In this document: piece after piece, positions 1 through 7,850 of the stretch
Layout of the letters: the number at the start of each line of letters is the position of its first letter
How positions within the stretch are numbered: position 1 is the stretch's first letter
Source: SZUA-430 sp040080835
Lineage (GTDB): Bacteria; Pseudomonadota; Alphaproteobacteria; Micropepsales; Micropepsaceae
Length of the DNA stretch: 64,000 bases
Assembly (NCBI GenBank): GCA_040080835.1
Contig: JBEBHP010000009.1
Span: 1 to 64,000, forward strand
Direction of reading: 5' to 3'
Position numbers and translations under genes: made by a program
The notes under the pieces: model-generated
Told to the model about the DNA's origin: nothing
The model's database searches: none
What the model saw: the letters and a program-made list of their open reading frames with translations, nothing else

Positions 1-1
1 C

Positions 2-1351
2 ATCCTGCGCGTGAGGATCGACGAAATTCGCGACGACGAATTCAAGGTGTTCGCGCACCTGAGCAATGACGCTGAGTGGCGCGAAGTCTACGATTCGCAA
101 CGTTCCTCTTCTGCCGCACGCATTGATCGTTTTGTCGCGATGGGCCCCAAACCAGACACTGCTTATGTCATCACGCGCAATGGCGGCGACAGGCGCGCGG
201 CTTACGAATTCAATCTGCGAAATGGAACGCTTGGACCGTTGCTGTTTCAAGATCCAAAATTCGACGTCGACGGATTTCAGGTTGATGCGTATGCGGGCGA
301 CGCCGTTGGCGTGTCATATGCCGACAATCTTCAAAGGGTTGTCTATTTCGATCCTGCCCTGGCCTCGCTTATTGCTAAAATTCGAGCGCTCTTGCCCGGT
401 GAGCAGGTGAACCTTGTAACTTGGTCGCGCGACCGTTCAAGCTTGATTGTGCGTGCGGACGGTCCCTCCAACAGGACGGGCGCCTATTACTTCGCCGACA
501 CTCAAACAGGTCAGATCAGCAGACTTGGCGCTCGCTATCCCTCAATTGCCGAAGGCGACATTGCGACAGTGCGTTCGTTTACATATGTAGCGCGTGACGG
601 ACTTGCCATCCTGGCTTATCTGACACTGCCGCCGAGGTCAGCGGCCAAAAATCTCGCGATGATTGTGATGCCGCATGGCGGACCGGAAGCGCGAGACACG
701 GCCGAGTTCGACAGATGGGCTCAGTTCCTGGCAACCCGCGGGTATGCAGTTTTTCAGCCTCAGTTCCGAGGATCGGACGGCTTTGGCTGGAGCTTCAGGC
801 AAGCCGGTCGCCTGCAGTGGGGTCTGAAAATGCAGGACGACATCACCGATGGCGTGAAAGCGTTGATCGGCGACGGCACGGCAGACCCCGCTCGAATTTG
901 CATCTTTGGCTGGTCGTACGGTGGGTACGCGGCTCTGGCGGGCCTCGCGTTTACACCCGAGCTTTACAAATGCGGTGTTGCAGGTGCCGGCGTATCTGAC
1001 CTTCGGGCAGTTCTCGCCGACGAGAAGACCAAGAATGGAGGACGTTGGGACACGCTCAGATACTGGCCCTCCGTGATTGGCGACCCGTTCAAAGACGTGA
1101 AGCGACTGGAAGCCACGTCGCCTGCCAGACATGCAGAAAACATTCGCGCGCGATTGCTGCTGCTGCACGCAAAGGACGACACAATTGTTCGAATTTCGCA
1201 AAGCGAATTGATGGCGCGCGCCATGGAAAAGGCGGGAAAGCCGTTTGAGATTATAAAACTTGAAGGCGACGACCATTGGCTCTCTCACTCTGAGACCGAG
1301 ATTCGTGTCCTGAGAGAATTGGAACGATTCTTGGGAAAGAACTTGCAATAG
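2..1351 (+). CDS. S9 family prolyl oligopeptidase-like peptidase, 5' end outside window
   Basis: This is the C-terminal part of a serine peptidase of the prolyl oligopeptidase (S9) family, which cleaves peptides or acyl-peptides. The frame is open to the left edge, so the true start lies outside the window and the GTG at 11 is probably internal. The first 200 residues look like the end of the beta-propeller. The alpha/beta-hydrolase domain follows, with the oxyanion HGGPE, the nucleophile elbow GWSYGGYAA, an acid in LLLHAKDDTIV and the catalytic His in GDDHWLS near the C-terminus. All three catalytic positions are present, so the protein is probably active. Substrate and export status cannot be judged without the N-terminus. 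No downstream partner; the next 1 kb is intergenic. Confidence 0.9.
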   Translation: MLRVRIDEIRDDEFKVFAHLSNDAEWREVYDSQRSSSAARIDRFVAMGPKPDTAYVITRNGGDRRAAYEFNLRNGTLGPLLFQDPKFDVDGFQVDAYAGDAVGVSYADNLQRVVYFDPALASLIAKIRALLPGEQVNLVTWSRDRSSLIVRADGPSNRTGAYYFADTQTGQISRLGARYPSIAEGDIATVRSFTYVARDGLAILAYLTLPPRSAAKNLAMIVMPHGGPEARDTAEFDRWAQFLATRGYAVFQPQFRGSDGFGWSFRQAGRLQWGLKMQDDITDGVKALIGDGTADPARICIFGWSYGGYAALAGLAFTPELYKCGVAGAGVSDLRAVLADEKTKNGGRWDTLRYWPSVIGDPFKDVKRLEATSPARHAENIRARLLLLHAKDDTIVRISQSELMARAMEKAGKPFEIIKLEGDDHWLSHSETEIRVLRELERFLGKNLQ

Positions 1352-1780
1352 CTCGGGCTTGCAGATGAACATCTGACGTGCCGAAGGCGGCACTACGATG
1401 TTACGTCCGCAACATGCAGGAGCAGTCGACGGAGACTAAAAAGAGCAGTTCAAGCGTTGATTTCTTGCACCGCTCCCCCAGTGCAAATACGCAGCGCCTC
1501 GTCGCAGTCCATGAGCGCAGTGTCTTCCGTTTGTTGGACGGGAAGGATCAGTCTCGCATACCGCCACCCCACCGTCTCAACATTTCCAAGCGTTCGGGGT
1601 AGCCTGTGGACACCCAAAACACACGCGCCGTCGTCTGGCCCTTCGCCGCTCTGACCCGGTCACACCACCGCTGAGCGACTCCCAGTTCCTCCTGCCCGCA
1701 CGCGACTTCCAAAATATTCCGGGAAGGGCCATGCACCTGAGCAGTTTTTGAAAGAACTTGGCACAAAGGCTGTTCGGCTA
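1352..1780. other. Intergenic stretch without a convincing gene
   Basis: Only short overlapping frames on both strands are open here, with no recognisable domain and no good ribosome binding site. It precedes the SOS-box repeat. A minus-strand transcript from that repeat's promoter would run into this segment. Confidence 0.5.
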
Positions 1781-2053
1781 ATTTTAGCCTGTTTCTGCGG
1801 AAAACAGGCACAAAGCGATACAGGGTATGGGGGGGGTTCTTCATTTTGTGCCCTGGGAACCGGAGTGGAAATCGGGATCGAAAATCGGGCGCAGTCCGGG
1901 GCACACACCCCACAATTAATTTCCGCGCGGGGCTCACGGGGCGGTCGCCTGGAGAAAAGCGCCCAGGTCCGCCGGTAGGTATTCAATTGTCAAGTTGGCG
2001 GCAGTTGGGGCTGACGTCGAAAGGAACATAATACGAACATTGATACTTTGCAA
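1781..2053 (-). repeat. Dispersed intergenic repeat, copy 1, with SOS-box promoter
   Basis: This 273-nt stretch is clearly related to 56021-56299, in the same orientation and with the same block order. Shared blocks are GCGGAAAA (1797-1804), TACAGGGT followed by a G-run (about 1819-1836), CACACACCCCACAATT (1902-1917), CGCGCGGGGCTCACG (1924-1938), AGGTCCGCCG (1965-1974), and GAACATAA-GAACATTG with TTGCAA at the right end (2024-2053). The segments between blocks differ, which suggests conserved function or structure rather than a recent copy. CCTGTTT/AAACAGG at 1790-1810 can form a 7-bp hairpin in this copy. Short frames across it show no domain. I do not recognise the family; a non-coding RNA or a MITE-like element are both possible. 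Confidence 0.75.
2024..2053 (-). promoter_or_regulatory. Candidate LexA-controlled promoter (SOS box)
   Basis: The plus strand reads GAAC-N7-GAAC at 2024-2038, which is GTTC-N7-GTTC on the minus strand, the LexA box of Alphaproteobacteria. On the minus strand TTGCAA (2048-2053), 16 nt and TTATGT (2026-2031) form a plausible -35/-10 pair, with the -10 inside the LexA box, the usual layout for repression. Transcription would start near 2019 and run leftwards through the repeat. The second repeat copy has the same promoter and spacing. Confidence 0.65.
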
Positions 2054-2369
2054 GGCCGTTGGTGCCGCATAAAAAACCGCACTAAATGCGGAGAATACAC
2101 TTTGCAATATCCGCAAGAGTTCCCAACGGCCTCACGCGGGGTTGGCCGGACTTGGTGTTCATGGCTCGGAAGTGCGCAACGCCCAACACGGTTGCTGCGA
2201 CATTCCTGAACCCTGTGCGAAGTGCTTTCATCCGTGCGGGTGCGATCCTTACCGGCGTAGAGCTTGGGCTTTGGGTATCCGACCCCAAGATTACACAGTT
2301 GCCCTGTCATCGAACCCCCGGACAGCGCCACTTTACCAATTGGCTAAAGCTTCGACAGTCTAAGTCACC
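2054..2369. other. Intergenic stretch between SOS-box repeat and tetR
   Basis: No gene is supported here. On the minus strand 2350-2300 there are D-loop-like and T-loop-like strings (TAGCCAATTGGTAA and GGTTCGA), but no anticodon arm or acceptor stem can be folded. A hairpin with arms CTGTC/GACAG surrounds the second string. Confidence 0.4.
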
Positions 2370-2399
2370 TTGACAAGAAAGCAAGCGCTTGCTTACAAT
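2370..2399 (+). promoter_or_regulatory. tetR promoter with operator inside the spacer
   Basis: TTGACA at 2370-2375 and TACAAT at 2394-2399 are separated by 18 nt. The spacer is nearly filled by the perfect 16-bp palindrome AAGCAAGCGCTTGCTT (2379-2394), a typical TetR-family operator that overlaps the first base of the -10. The predicted start of transcription falls at or next to the ATG at 2405, so the mRNA should be leaderless. Autorepression is inferred from this position. Confidence 0.75.
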
Positions 2400-2404
2400 G
2401 CAGC

Positions 2405-3061
2405 ATGAAGAGCCATCGATCAGGAAGTGAGTTGCAGGAGGCGGTATCTTCTCGTGATCGCATCCTTTCATGTGCGGTTGAGCTTCTGGGAGCGCTCGGC
2501 TTCGAAGCCATGACAATGCGCATGCTTGGGGACGCTGTCGGGCTTGATAACAGCAGCCTCTACAGGCACTTCACCAGCAAGGCTGAACTGGCAAATGCGG
2601 TTCTTGACACCGTCATGGACAATTTCTTGGTTGTGATAGGCACGCATTTAGAACCATCGCAGCCCGCAACACTTGATGCGCTCGAGGCAATCGCAGCAAC
2701 CGCTGGAACATATTTCTTCGACCGTCCGGCGGACGCACGGCTAACAATGCATTGGATAATGTCCACCGGTGTCAACGGAGCTGGTTTCGGCCTCAGTGTT
2801 CCGGCGACTGACACCAGGCGGCCTGGCGGACGCTTGTTCGGACTGGTTCGTGTGTGGCTCGAGGAGGGCGTTCGTAGTGGTGCATTGCGCCAGCACACGA
2901 TGCCTGATGCCGTGATCATCCTGTTAGGCGCAATTCTCCTACGGCCCGCGACCTACGGCCATCTGCTGGCCAGCATGGAAACAAATCGATCACGCACGGC
3001 CGCACGCAAGGCCTGGGAGCGCGAGCTCCGCGCCGCTGTTCGCGGCGCCTTTGCACCATGA
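2405..3061 (+). CDS. TetR family transcriptional regulator
   Basis: This 218-residue protein has an N-terminal TetR helix-turn-helix (about residues 16-65) with the family signature around LDNSSLYRHFTSKAELANAV, followed by a helical ligand-binding domain of the TetR C-terminal type. It most likely represses its own operon through the palindrome at 2379-2394. Its stop overlaps the start of the DUF418 membrane protein by 4 nt (ATGA), so the two are translationally coupled and the membrane protein is the likely main target. The ligand is unknown. The start at 2405 leaves almost no leader; no Shine-Dalgarno is seen, which agrees with a leaderless transcript. Confidence 0.9.
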   Translation: MKSHRSGSELQEAVSSRDRILSCAVELLGALGFEAMTMRMLGDAVGLDNSSLYRHFTSKAELANAVLDTVMDNFLVVIGTHLEPSQPATLDALEAIAATAGTYFFDRPADARLTMHWIMSTGVNGAGFGLSVPATDTRRPGGRLFGLVRVWLEEGVRSGALRQHTMPDAVIILLGAILLRPATYGHLLASMETNRSRTAARKAWERELRAAVRGAFAP

Positions 3062-4311
3062 GCCCCGCTGCAACAGTGAAGTCTGCTGGTCCAATCCAGG
3101 ATAGCGAACGCGCCGATGTGCTTGACGCCCTGCGCGGGTTTGCCCTGTTGGGGATTTTCATCTCGCATGTGCCGGACTTTTCTGGGTACAGCTTCATGAC
3201 GCCGTTGGCGCAAGCAACTCTCGATCGCTTTGGGATTGATCATGTCGCTGCAGACCTGCAAGAGTTTCTGATCAGGGGTAAGTTCTATTCGCTGTTTTCG
3301 CTTCTGTTTGGAATTGGCTTTGCCGTCCAGCTTGAAAGTGCGGCAAGGCGAGGAACGGACTTTGCGCGCCATTTCGCACGGCGGCTCACGGTGCTCCTGG
3401 TCATTGGCGCCATCCATGCCACCTTATGGTACGGCGACATCTTGAAGGACTACGCCCTGATCGGGTTTGTCCTGATTCTTCTGCGCCAATCGAGTGCGCG
3501 TATGATTGCTTCGGCGGCCGCGTTCGTGTTCGCTTTGAGGCTCGTTTGGCCCGCCATCATCTCAGTGCTCGTTCCCATATTTCTGCCGGTCTCGGGGGGA
3601 ACGGATCCAGGTGGAAATTTCGCTTCGCTGACCCAAGCGCTCAACAGCACCGATCCATCGGTGGTGTTTTTCGCGAACCTCGCCCTGCTGAAAATCAAGG
3701 CTCTGCAGATGATCTATGACGGCCGAGTGCTTTCAATTTTGGCCATGTTTCTGCTTGGCGCGCTTGTCGGAAGAGTGGGTCTCTATCGCAACGTCGCGGC
3801 GAATCAGCGTTTGTTTCGCAACTTGTTTTTGGTCTGCGCACCGATTGGCGTGATTGGGAATGCGGTGCTCACAACCGTCCATGCGGTAACACCTGAATTC
3901 CCGCCCACCGCAATGTGGGTATTTGAGAGCGGTCTATATGCGGTTGCAGTTCCAGCTATGGCTATTGCCTATGCAAGCGGGTTTTGTTGTTTATGGTCGA
4001 CCCGATGGCAAAAGCAGCTTCGCTGGTTTGCGCCTGCAGGCAGAATGGCGCTCACGACTTACGTATCGCAATCGCTCATCGGAGTTGCCCTATTTTACGG
4101 CATTGGACTTGGACTTCGTGGTCATGTCGGCCTTGTTGACGGCTCGATGTTGGGAATTGCCGTCTTTGCAATTCAGTGTGCAGTCGCTCATATCTGGCTG
4201 CGGTGGTTTTTGTTTGGTCCCATTGAATGGGCGTGGCGCCGGGCCACGTATGGAGTGCCGCTGGCGATGTTGCGAGGATCTTCACGGGCGGTCATTCCCG
4301 CAAACACGTGA
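3058..4311 (+). CDS. DUF418 domain integral membrane protein (YeiB-like)
   Basis: This is a 417-residue polytopic inner-membrane protein. The N-terminus carries the family signature RADVLDALRGFALLGI, followed by several hydrophobic segments. The C-terminal third is the DUF418 domain, with the GRMALTTYVSQSLI motif and an ending around FGPIEWAWRR. The family is related to acyltransferase-like membrane proteins; its substrate is not established, although transport or modification of a small hydrophobic compound is often suggested. It is co-transcribed with the upstream TetR gene (4-nt overlap), so its expression is probably induced by the TetR ligand. Length matches the family and nothing appears broken. 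Confidence 0.88.
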   Translation: MSPAATVKSAGPIQDSERADVLDALRGFALLGIFISHVPDFSGYSFMTPLAQATLDRFGIDHVAADLQEFLIRGKFYSLFSLLFGIGFAVQLESAARRGTDFARHFARRLTVLLVIGAIHATLWYGDILKDYALIGFVLILLRQSSARMIASAAAFVFALRLVWPAIISVLVPIFLPVSGGTDPGGNFASLTQALNSTDPSVVFFANLALLKIKALQMIYDGRVLSILAMFLLGALVGRVGLYRNVAANQRLFRNLFLVCAPIGVIGNAVLTTVHAVTPEFPPTAMWVFESGLYAVAVPAMAIAYASGFCCLWSTRWQKQLRWFAPAGRMALTTYVSQSLIGVALFYGIGLGLRGHVGLVDGSMLGIAVFAIQCAVAHIWLRWFLFGPIEWAWRRATYGVPLAMLRGSSRAVIPANT

Positions 4312-4339
4312 ACATCGATGCTCAGAACAAGGCTTGCGC

Positions 4340-4864
4340 TTAGGTCTTGTGTGAAGCGGCGCGAATGCCGTCCATTTGGCTGGACAGGAATGCCCTCCAG
4401 GACGGACTGCCGCCCCGCGGGCGAATGTGCTGCATATACTTCGCAACGGTGGACTCGGCGATTTCGAAGCAAAGTTTGAGCAGTTCACCATGGATACGTG
4501 GTGCGCCCCACAGCACATTCTCCCTGGCGGTCCGCTTGATGAGCGCGATGGTTTTCCGGTCTATCTTGGGTCGGCCGGGCAGGGCACGAGACTTCCAGCG
4601 CGAGTAGCTGCGAAAGCCCTGTCTGTGCCAACGCATAAGTGTTGCCGGCGTCACCAGCAGCGACAGCCTCACCTGCTCCGGCCACAGCCAGTGCAGCCAC
4701 ACCAGAAACCAGCGGTCGGAATTGGTCAGGTGCAATCGCTTCGGTGCGCGCCTTCGAAGCACCGAATTCTCATGCCGAAGCCGAATGATTTCCACCTGCA
4801 GCGATCCGTGAGATCTGAAGAGATCGCCGAGCGCGAGGAAAACATTGGCGAGTAAGAGCCGCAT
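4340..4864 (-). pseudogene. Truncated integrase-type transposase
   Basis: The 174 residues kept here match the N-terminal half of an rve-superfamily transposase. They include the leader MRLLLANVFLALGDLF, the HTH region LTNSDRWFLVWLHWLWPEQ, the linker ending GRPKIDRKTIALI and the block ENVLWGAPRIHGELLKL. Full-length relatives have about 340-360 residues and continue into a DDE catalytic core. Here similarity ends shortly after WRAFL and a stop follows, so the whole catalytic core is missing. The break lies about 30 nt from the 3' end of the DUF418 gene. No terminal inverted repeats were identified. This is a dead insertion-sequence remnant. Confidence 0.8.
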
Positions 4865-5190
4865 GTTGAGGTGGCGGTTCCGAGAAGAACAGAATGTCCG
4901 ATGGTCAGACTTGCGCACCATTGATGTCGAAGTTGAATGGACTCTGCAACGTTGCAACTACAATCGAGTTTCTGGATAGTGCGGGATTGATCCTCGCGCG
5001 CAAGAATCCAATATTCGGTAGGCACACCCGGAGTCCTGCTTTGCTTAGCGCCTTGATCTGATGACGCCGCGAGAAGGCAATTTCGGGTCAGCCGTGGCAC
5101 GGCACGATCGGCGGCACGTCGGTTTTCGCCCCTGCCTCATATTATCCCATCCGAATTCCGTTGGTCCGGGCGAACCTTATCGGTGGCATT
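4865..5190. other. Intergenic stretch, probable IS flank
   Basis: No gene is supported. The segment lies directly upstream of the transposase remnant and may contain its former left flank, but no inverted repeats or target duplication were recognised. Confidence 0.35.
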
Positions 5191-5847
5191 TCAATCATGG
5201 TGAGGTTTCATTCCGTGGTTAGGAAGTGGATTACTTTGTGGCGGATTAGTCACCGCGTTCGCCAGCAGACCGACATAGTCGGAGAACGCGCGCTTGATCT
5301 CGAGCTTAGCTGTCTTCTTCGACCAGTTCATCGAACCGGAAATGAACAAGGCTGCATTGCCGACGCAGAAGGCGAGGATATTGGCGGAAAGAAAGTGGAC
5401 GTCATCATGCCGAAAATAGCCGGACGCGATGCAGTCTTTAACGCATCCTAGCAGCATTCGATAGGTAGGGCGGGATATGCGTTTTGCCGAGTCGCGCCCG
5501 CGGAGACCGGGCATTGTACGGCCGGAGAGGAATATCAGTTCAAAGTACGGGCTCTTCTCCAATGCGAAGTTAAAAAAGCCATCGGCCAGAAGCATTAGCC
5601 TCTCTGGCGCAGAACGGCCTTCGCGGTGTCGCTCCAGATAGGCGGCAAAGATTCCATAGCCGGCTTCGAGCAAAGCCAGTTGCAGCTGTTCCTTGTTCTC
5701 AAAATGGCGATAGATCGCCATCGGAGTAACGCCGACGTCGTCAGCGATTTGGCGCATGGACACATGGTCGTGTCCGTAGGTCAAAAAGCGATCGAGCGCC
5801 GTCTTCAGAATCCGGTCTCGGGTTGATGGTTTTGCTGGAGACGGCAT
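5191..5847 (-). CDS. TetR family transcriptional regulator
   Basis: This 218-residue regulator has a clear TetR helix-turn-helix at about residues 8-55 (TRDRILKTALDRFL ... VTPMAIYRHFENKEQ) and an all-helical C-terminal domain. It lies 7 nt downstream of the FAD oxidoreductase gene and is read in the same direction, so both are probably one transcript. The 9-bp-arm inverted repeat at 7499-7520, just upstream of the first gene, is the likely operator. This implies feedback control of the oxidoreductase by an unknown, probably hydrophobic, effector. C-terminal residues after about 200 are polar and unstructured in appearance. Confidence 0.9.
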   Translation of the reverse strand: MPSPAKPSTRDRILKTALDRFLTYGHDHVSMRQIADDVGVTPMAIYRHFENKEQLQLALLEAGYGIFAAYLERHREGRSAPERLMLLADGFFNFALEKSPYFELIFLSGRTMPGLRGRDSAKRISRPTYRMLLGCVKDCIASGYFRHDDVHFLSANILAFCVGNAALFISGSMNWSKKTAKLEIKRAFSDYVGLLANAVTNPPQSNPLPNHGMKPHHD

Positions 5848-5854
5848 GGGAGCG

Positions 5855-7480
5855 TCAGATGGCCTGCGAATGGTGCTGAGCGAGATACCGCATTCGAATT
5901 TCCGTCATCATGTCCACGCCCAATATCGTAGAAGCCGTTATGACTCCACCGACGAGAGCGCCGATGATGCCGTCCGTCGAAATGTCCTGCCCTGTGAGAT
6001 AAAGGCCCTTGATCGCCGTCCGCGCACGCAGCCAGCGCTGGCGGAAGCGCTGTGGCGACGCCTCGATTCCCATGAAGCCGCCACGCTCGCGTTTGACGAA
6101 TGTTTCGTAGCTGAGTGGCGTCGAAACTTCGACGCAGTCGAGCGCGGAACGTGCATCGGGCGCGTGTCGAAAAAGCTCTTCAAGCAGCCGTTCCCTTATG
6201 TTTTCCTTCAGCGCCAGATAATCATCGCCGCGCTTCATCCAGCGGGAGCCGAGCCACTTCTCGAAGTGGCGAAAATCGGTATAGCCATACATCTCAACCG
6301 TCGATTTCCCGGGGTACACTTCGTCCCAGGACGGATCCTTGGTCGACGGGAAGGTAGTGAACGTCCACGGAAACGGGGCACGGAAATCCGCCCTGTGAGC
6401 ATCGAGATTGGCCTGCAGGTCGTTGGTCGGATGAGCCCATATGTTCGCAGAACCGAAACCCAGTTCATGGCTCGGCTTGTTGAACCCGATATTGAGACCG
6501 ACCACAGCATAGGAATCCGCGACCTCGCCGAGCTGGTCAAGCAGCCCGGTCGGGGCGATGTTGTCACGGGCGATAAGTCGTCCGAAGGTATTCTGGACCC
6601 CGGCATTGCTGATAACCACCGAACAAGCCAGTTCTTCGCCCGAGGACAGGCGAACCCCCTTGGTCTTGCCGTTCTCGACGAGGACTTCAGCTACTTCCGC
6701 ACTGTGCAGCACCATTCCGCCCGCGCGTTCGATGATCGGGACGATCGCCTCGGAAAAGGACTGACCACCGCCGGTCGGATAGCTGCCGCCGTTCAGGTAA
6801 TGCTTGGCAAGCATGCAATGCATCGCAAACGAGCTCTTGCTAGGCTCAAGGCTGTAGTCACCCCAGTTCGCGCAAAGGACAGCGATGAGTTCCTTGTCTG
6901 AAGTCAGTTTTGACAAGACGGCGATGGTCAGTTCGTCGGAGAACCCGTGAAACTTCCCGCACATAGCGTCATAAGTCGCGTCCGCTTGATCGTGTGGGAG
7001 GGCTTTCTCGGCAAAATATCCAGATGATGACTTGGTCACCTCCTGAACAAGGTTGAGATACTGATCGATCGCATCGCTTTCGCGGGGAAAGTAACGCTTG
7101 AGGGCAGCAGCGTAGTTTGCAGCTCCCGCCGGGATGTCGTAAGCCTTGCCGCCGATTACCATACGGTTATAGATGTCGGGAAGCTTAGCCCATTTGATGC
7201 CGCTTCCGGTCACCGCATCGAACAACCGCCATGTCGTGGTCTGTGACGAGCCGACATCGCCGATGTAGTGAAGGCCGACCGTCCATCGATAGCCATTGCG
7301 CGAGTAGGACTGGGTAAGTCCTCCCACGACATTGTGCTGCTCCAATAGCAGCACTTTCCATGACTTCTGCGCCAGCAGCGAGGCAACGCTCATCCCGCCC
7401 ATGCCTGATCCGACGACGATGGCGTCGAAATTGCCCTCGATCCGTTTCGCCGGCCGGTAAGCTTGCCCCATGGTCTTCAT
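5855..7480 (-). CDS. FAD-dependent phytoene desaturase/retinol saturase-like oxidoreductase
   Basis: This 541-residue protein belongs to the CrtI/CrtISO/RetSat flavoprotein group, which saturates, desaturates or isomerises polyene or isoprenoid substrates. The N-terminal dinucleotide-binding motif VVGSGMGGMSVASLLAQ is followed by an acidic strand end (LLLEQH) and the family pattern GGLTQSYSRNGYRWTVGLHYIG. The C-terminus has the FAD-contact segment GLYLTGQDISTDGIIGALVGG. The upstream ATG at 7492 is open, but the only good Shine-Dalgarno (GGAG) lies inside those first codons, 7 nt before the ATG at 7480, so 7480 is preferred. No other carotenoid gene is nearby, so the substrate is unknown. It heads an operon with the TetR gene. 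Confidence 0.85.
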   Translation of the reverse strand: MKTMGQAYRPAKRIEGNFDAIVVGSGMGGMSVASLLAQKSWKVLLLEQHNVVGGLTQSYSRNGYRWTVGLHYIGDVGSSQTTTWRLFDAVTGSGIKWAKLPDIYNRMVIGGKAYDIPAGAANYAAALKRYFPRESDAIDQYLNLVQEVTKSSSGYFAEKALPHDQADATYDAMCGKFHGFSDELTIAVLSKLTSDKELIAVLCANWGDYSLEPSKSSFAMHCMLAKHYLNGGSYPTGGGQSFSEAIVPIIERAGGMVLHSAEVAEVLVENGKTKGVRLSSGEELACSVVISNAGVQNTFGRLIARDNIAPTGLLDQLGEVADSYAVVGLNIGFNKPSHELGFGSANIWAHPTNDLQANLDAHRADFRAPFPWTFTTFPSTKDPSWDEVYPGKSTVEMYGYTDFRHFEKWLGSRWMKRGDDYLALKENIRERLLEELFRHAPDARSALDCVEVSTPLSYETFVKRERGGFMGIEASPQRFRQRWLRARTAIKGLYLTGQDISTDGIIGALVGGVITASTILGVDMMTEIRMRYLAQHHSQAI

Positions 7481-7498
7481 ATTCAGCTCCATACGTCC

Positions 7499-7520
7499 AA
7501 AGTATACACTCGTATACTTT
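7499..7520. promoter_or_regulatory. Inverted-repeat operator upstream of FAD oxidoreductase
   Basis: Perfect 9-bp arms AAAGTATAC (7499-7507) and GTATACTTT (7512-7520) are separated by 4 nt. The site lies about 20 bp upstream of the chosen start at 7480, a position where a bound repressor would block transcription. The downstream TetR protein (5191-5847) is the natural candidate to bind it. Confidence 0.75.
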
Positions 7521-7850
7521 TAAGACCACGAGACCCCGTCGGCGTCAAGGGGGGCTCCGCCTCTAAACGGCGATGCCGCTGACGAAACTGCCGATGGATG
7601 CAAGGTCTAAAAACCGAGAGGGGATCTCATGGCGATCAAAGATGCTTAAGCGGTACGCCGGGGTGCGCGAGAGGTGCACGAAGGCGGCACGCATGGGCTT
7701 TTTGTTGACTTGTAGGTGCCAGCGTAAACGCCGAAGGCGGTTGCCGTCTTCCAGATGGATGCGCACATTGGTGAGGTCGGCGATCCGCAGAAGGCACCCA
7801 GAATCGCGTTCAGCCTCACGTAGGTTCATGCCCAAGGATTAGCGCCCGCC
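7521..7850. other. Intergenic stretch with one weak open frame
   Basis: A 90-codon frame (7563-7835, minus) is open, but it has no recognised domain and no clear ribosome binding site, and an equally long frame lies opposite it on the plus strand. It could be a decayed gene. Nothing else is seen here. Confidence 0.35.

Noticed and set aside
2282..2350. tRNA-like strings on the minus strand (TAGCCAATTGGTAA and GGTTCGA)
   Set aside because: The two strings are too close to each other, no anticodon arm fits between them, no acceptor stem forms and the T-stem does not pair.
5846..6901. 351-codon plus-strand frame opposite the FAD oxidoreductase
   Set aside because: It is antisense to a well-supported flavoprotein and lacks any domain; high GC opens long shadow frames.
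7563..7835. 90-codon minus-strand frame
   Set aside because: A plus-strand frame of equal length overlaps it, no domain is seen and no Shine-Dalgarno precedes it; kept only as a weak note in the intergenic entry.
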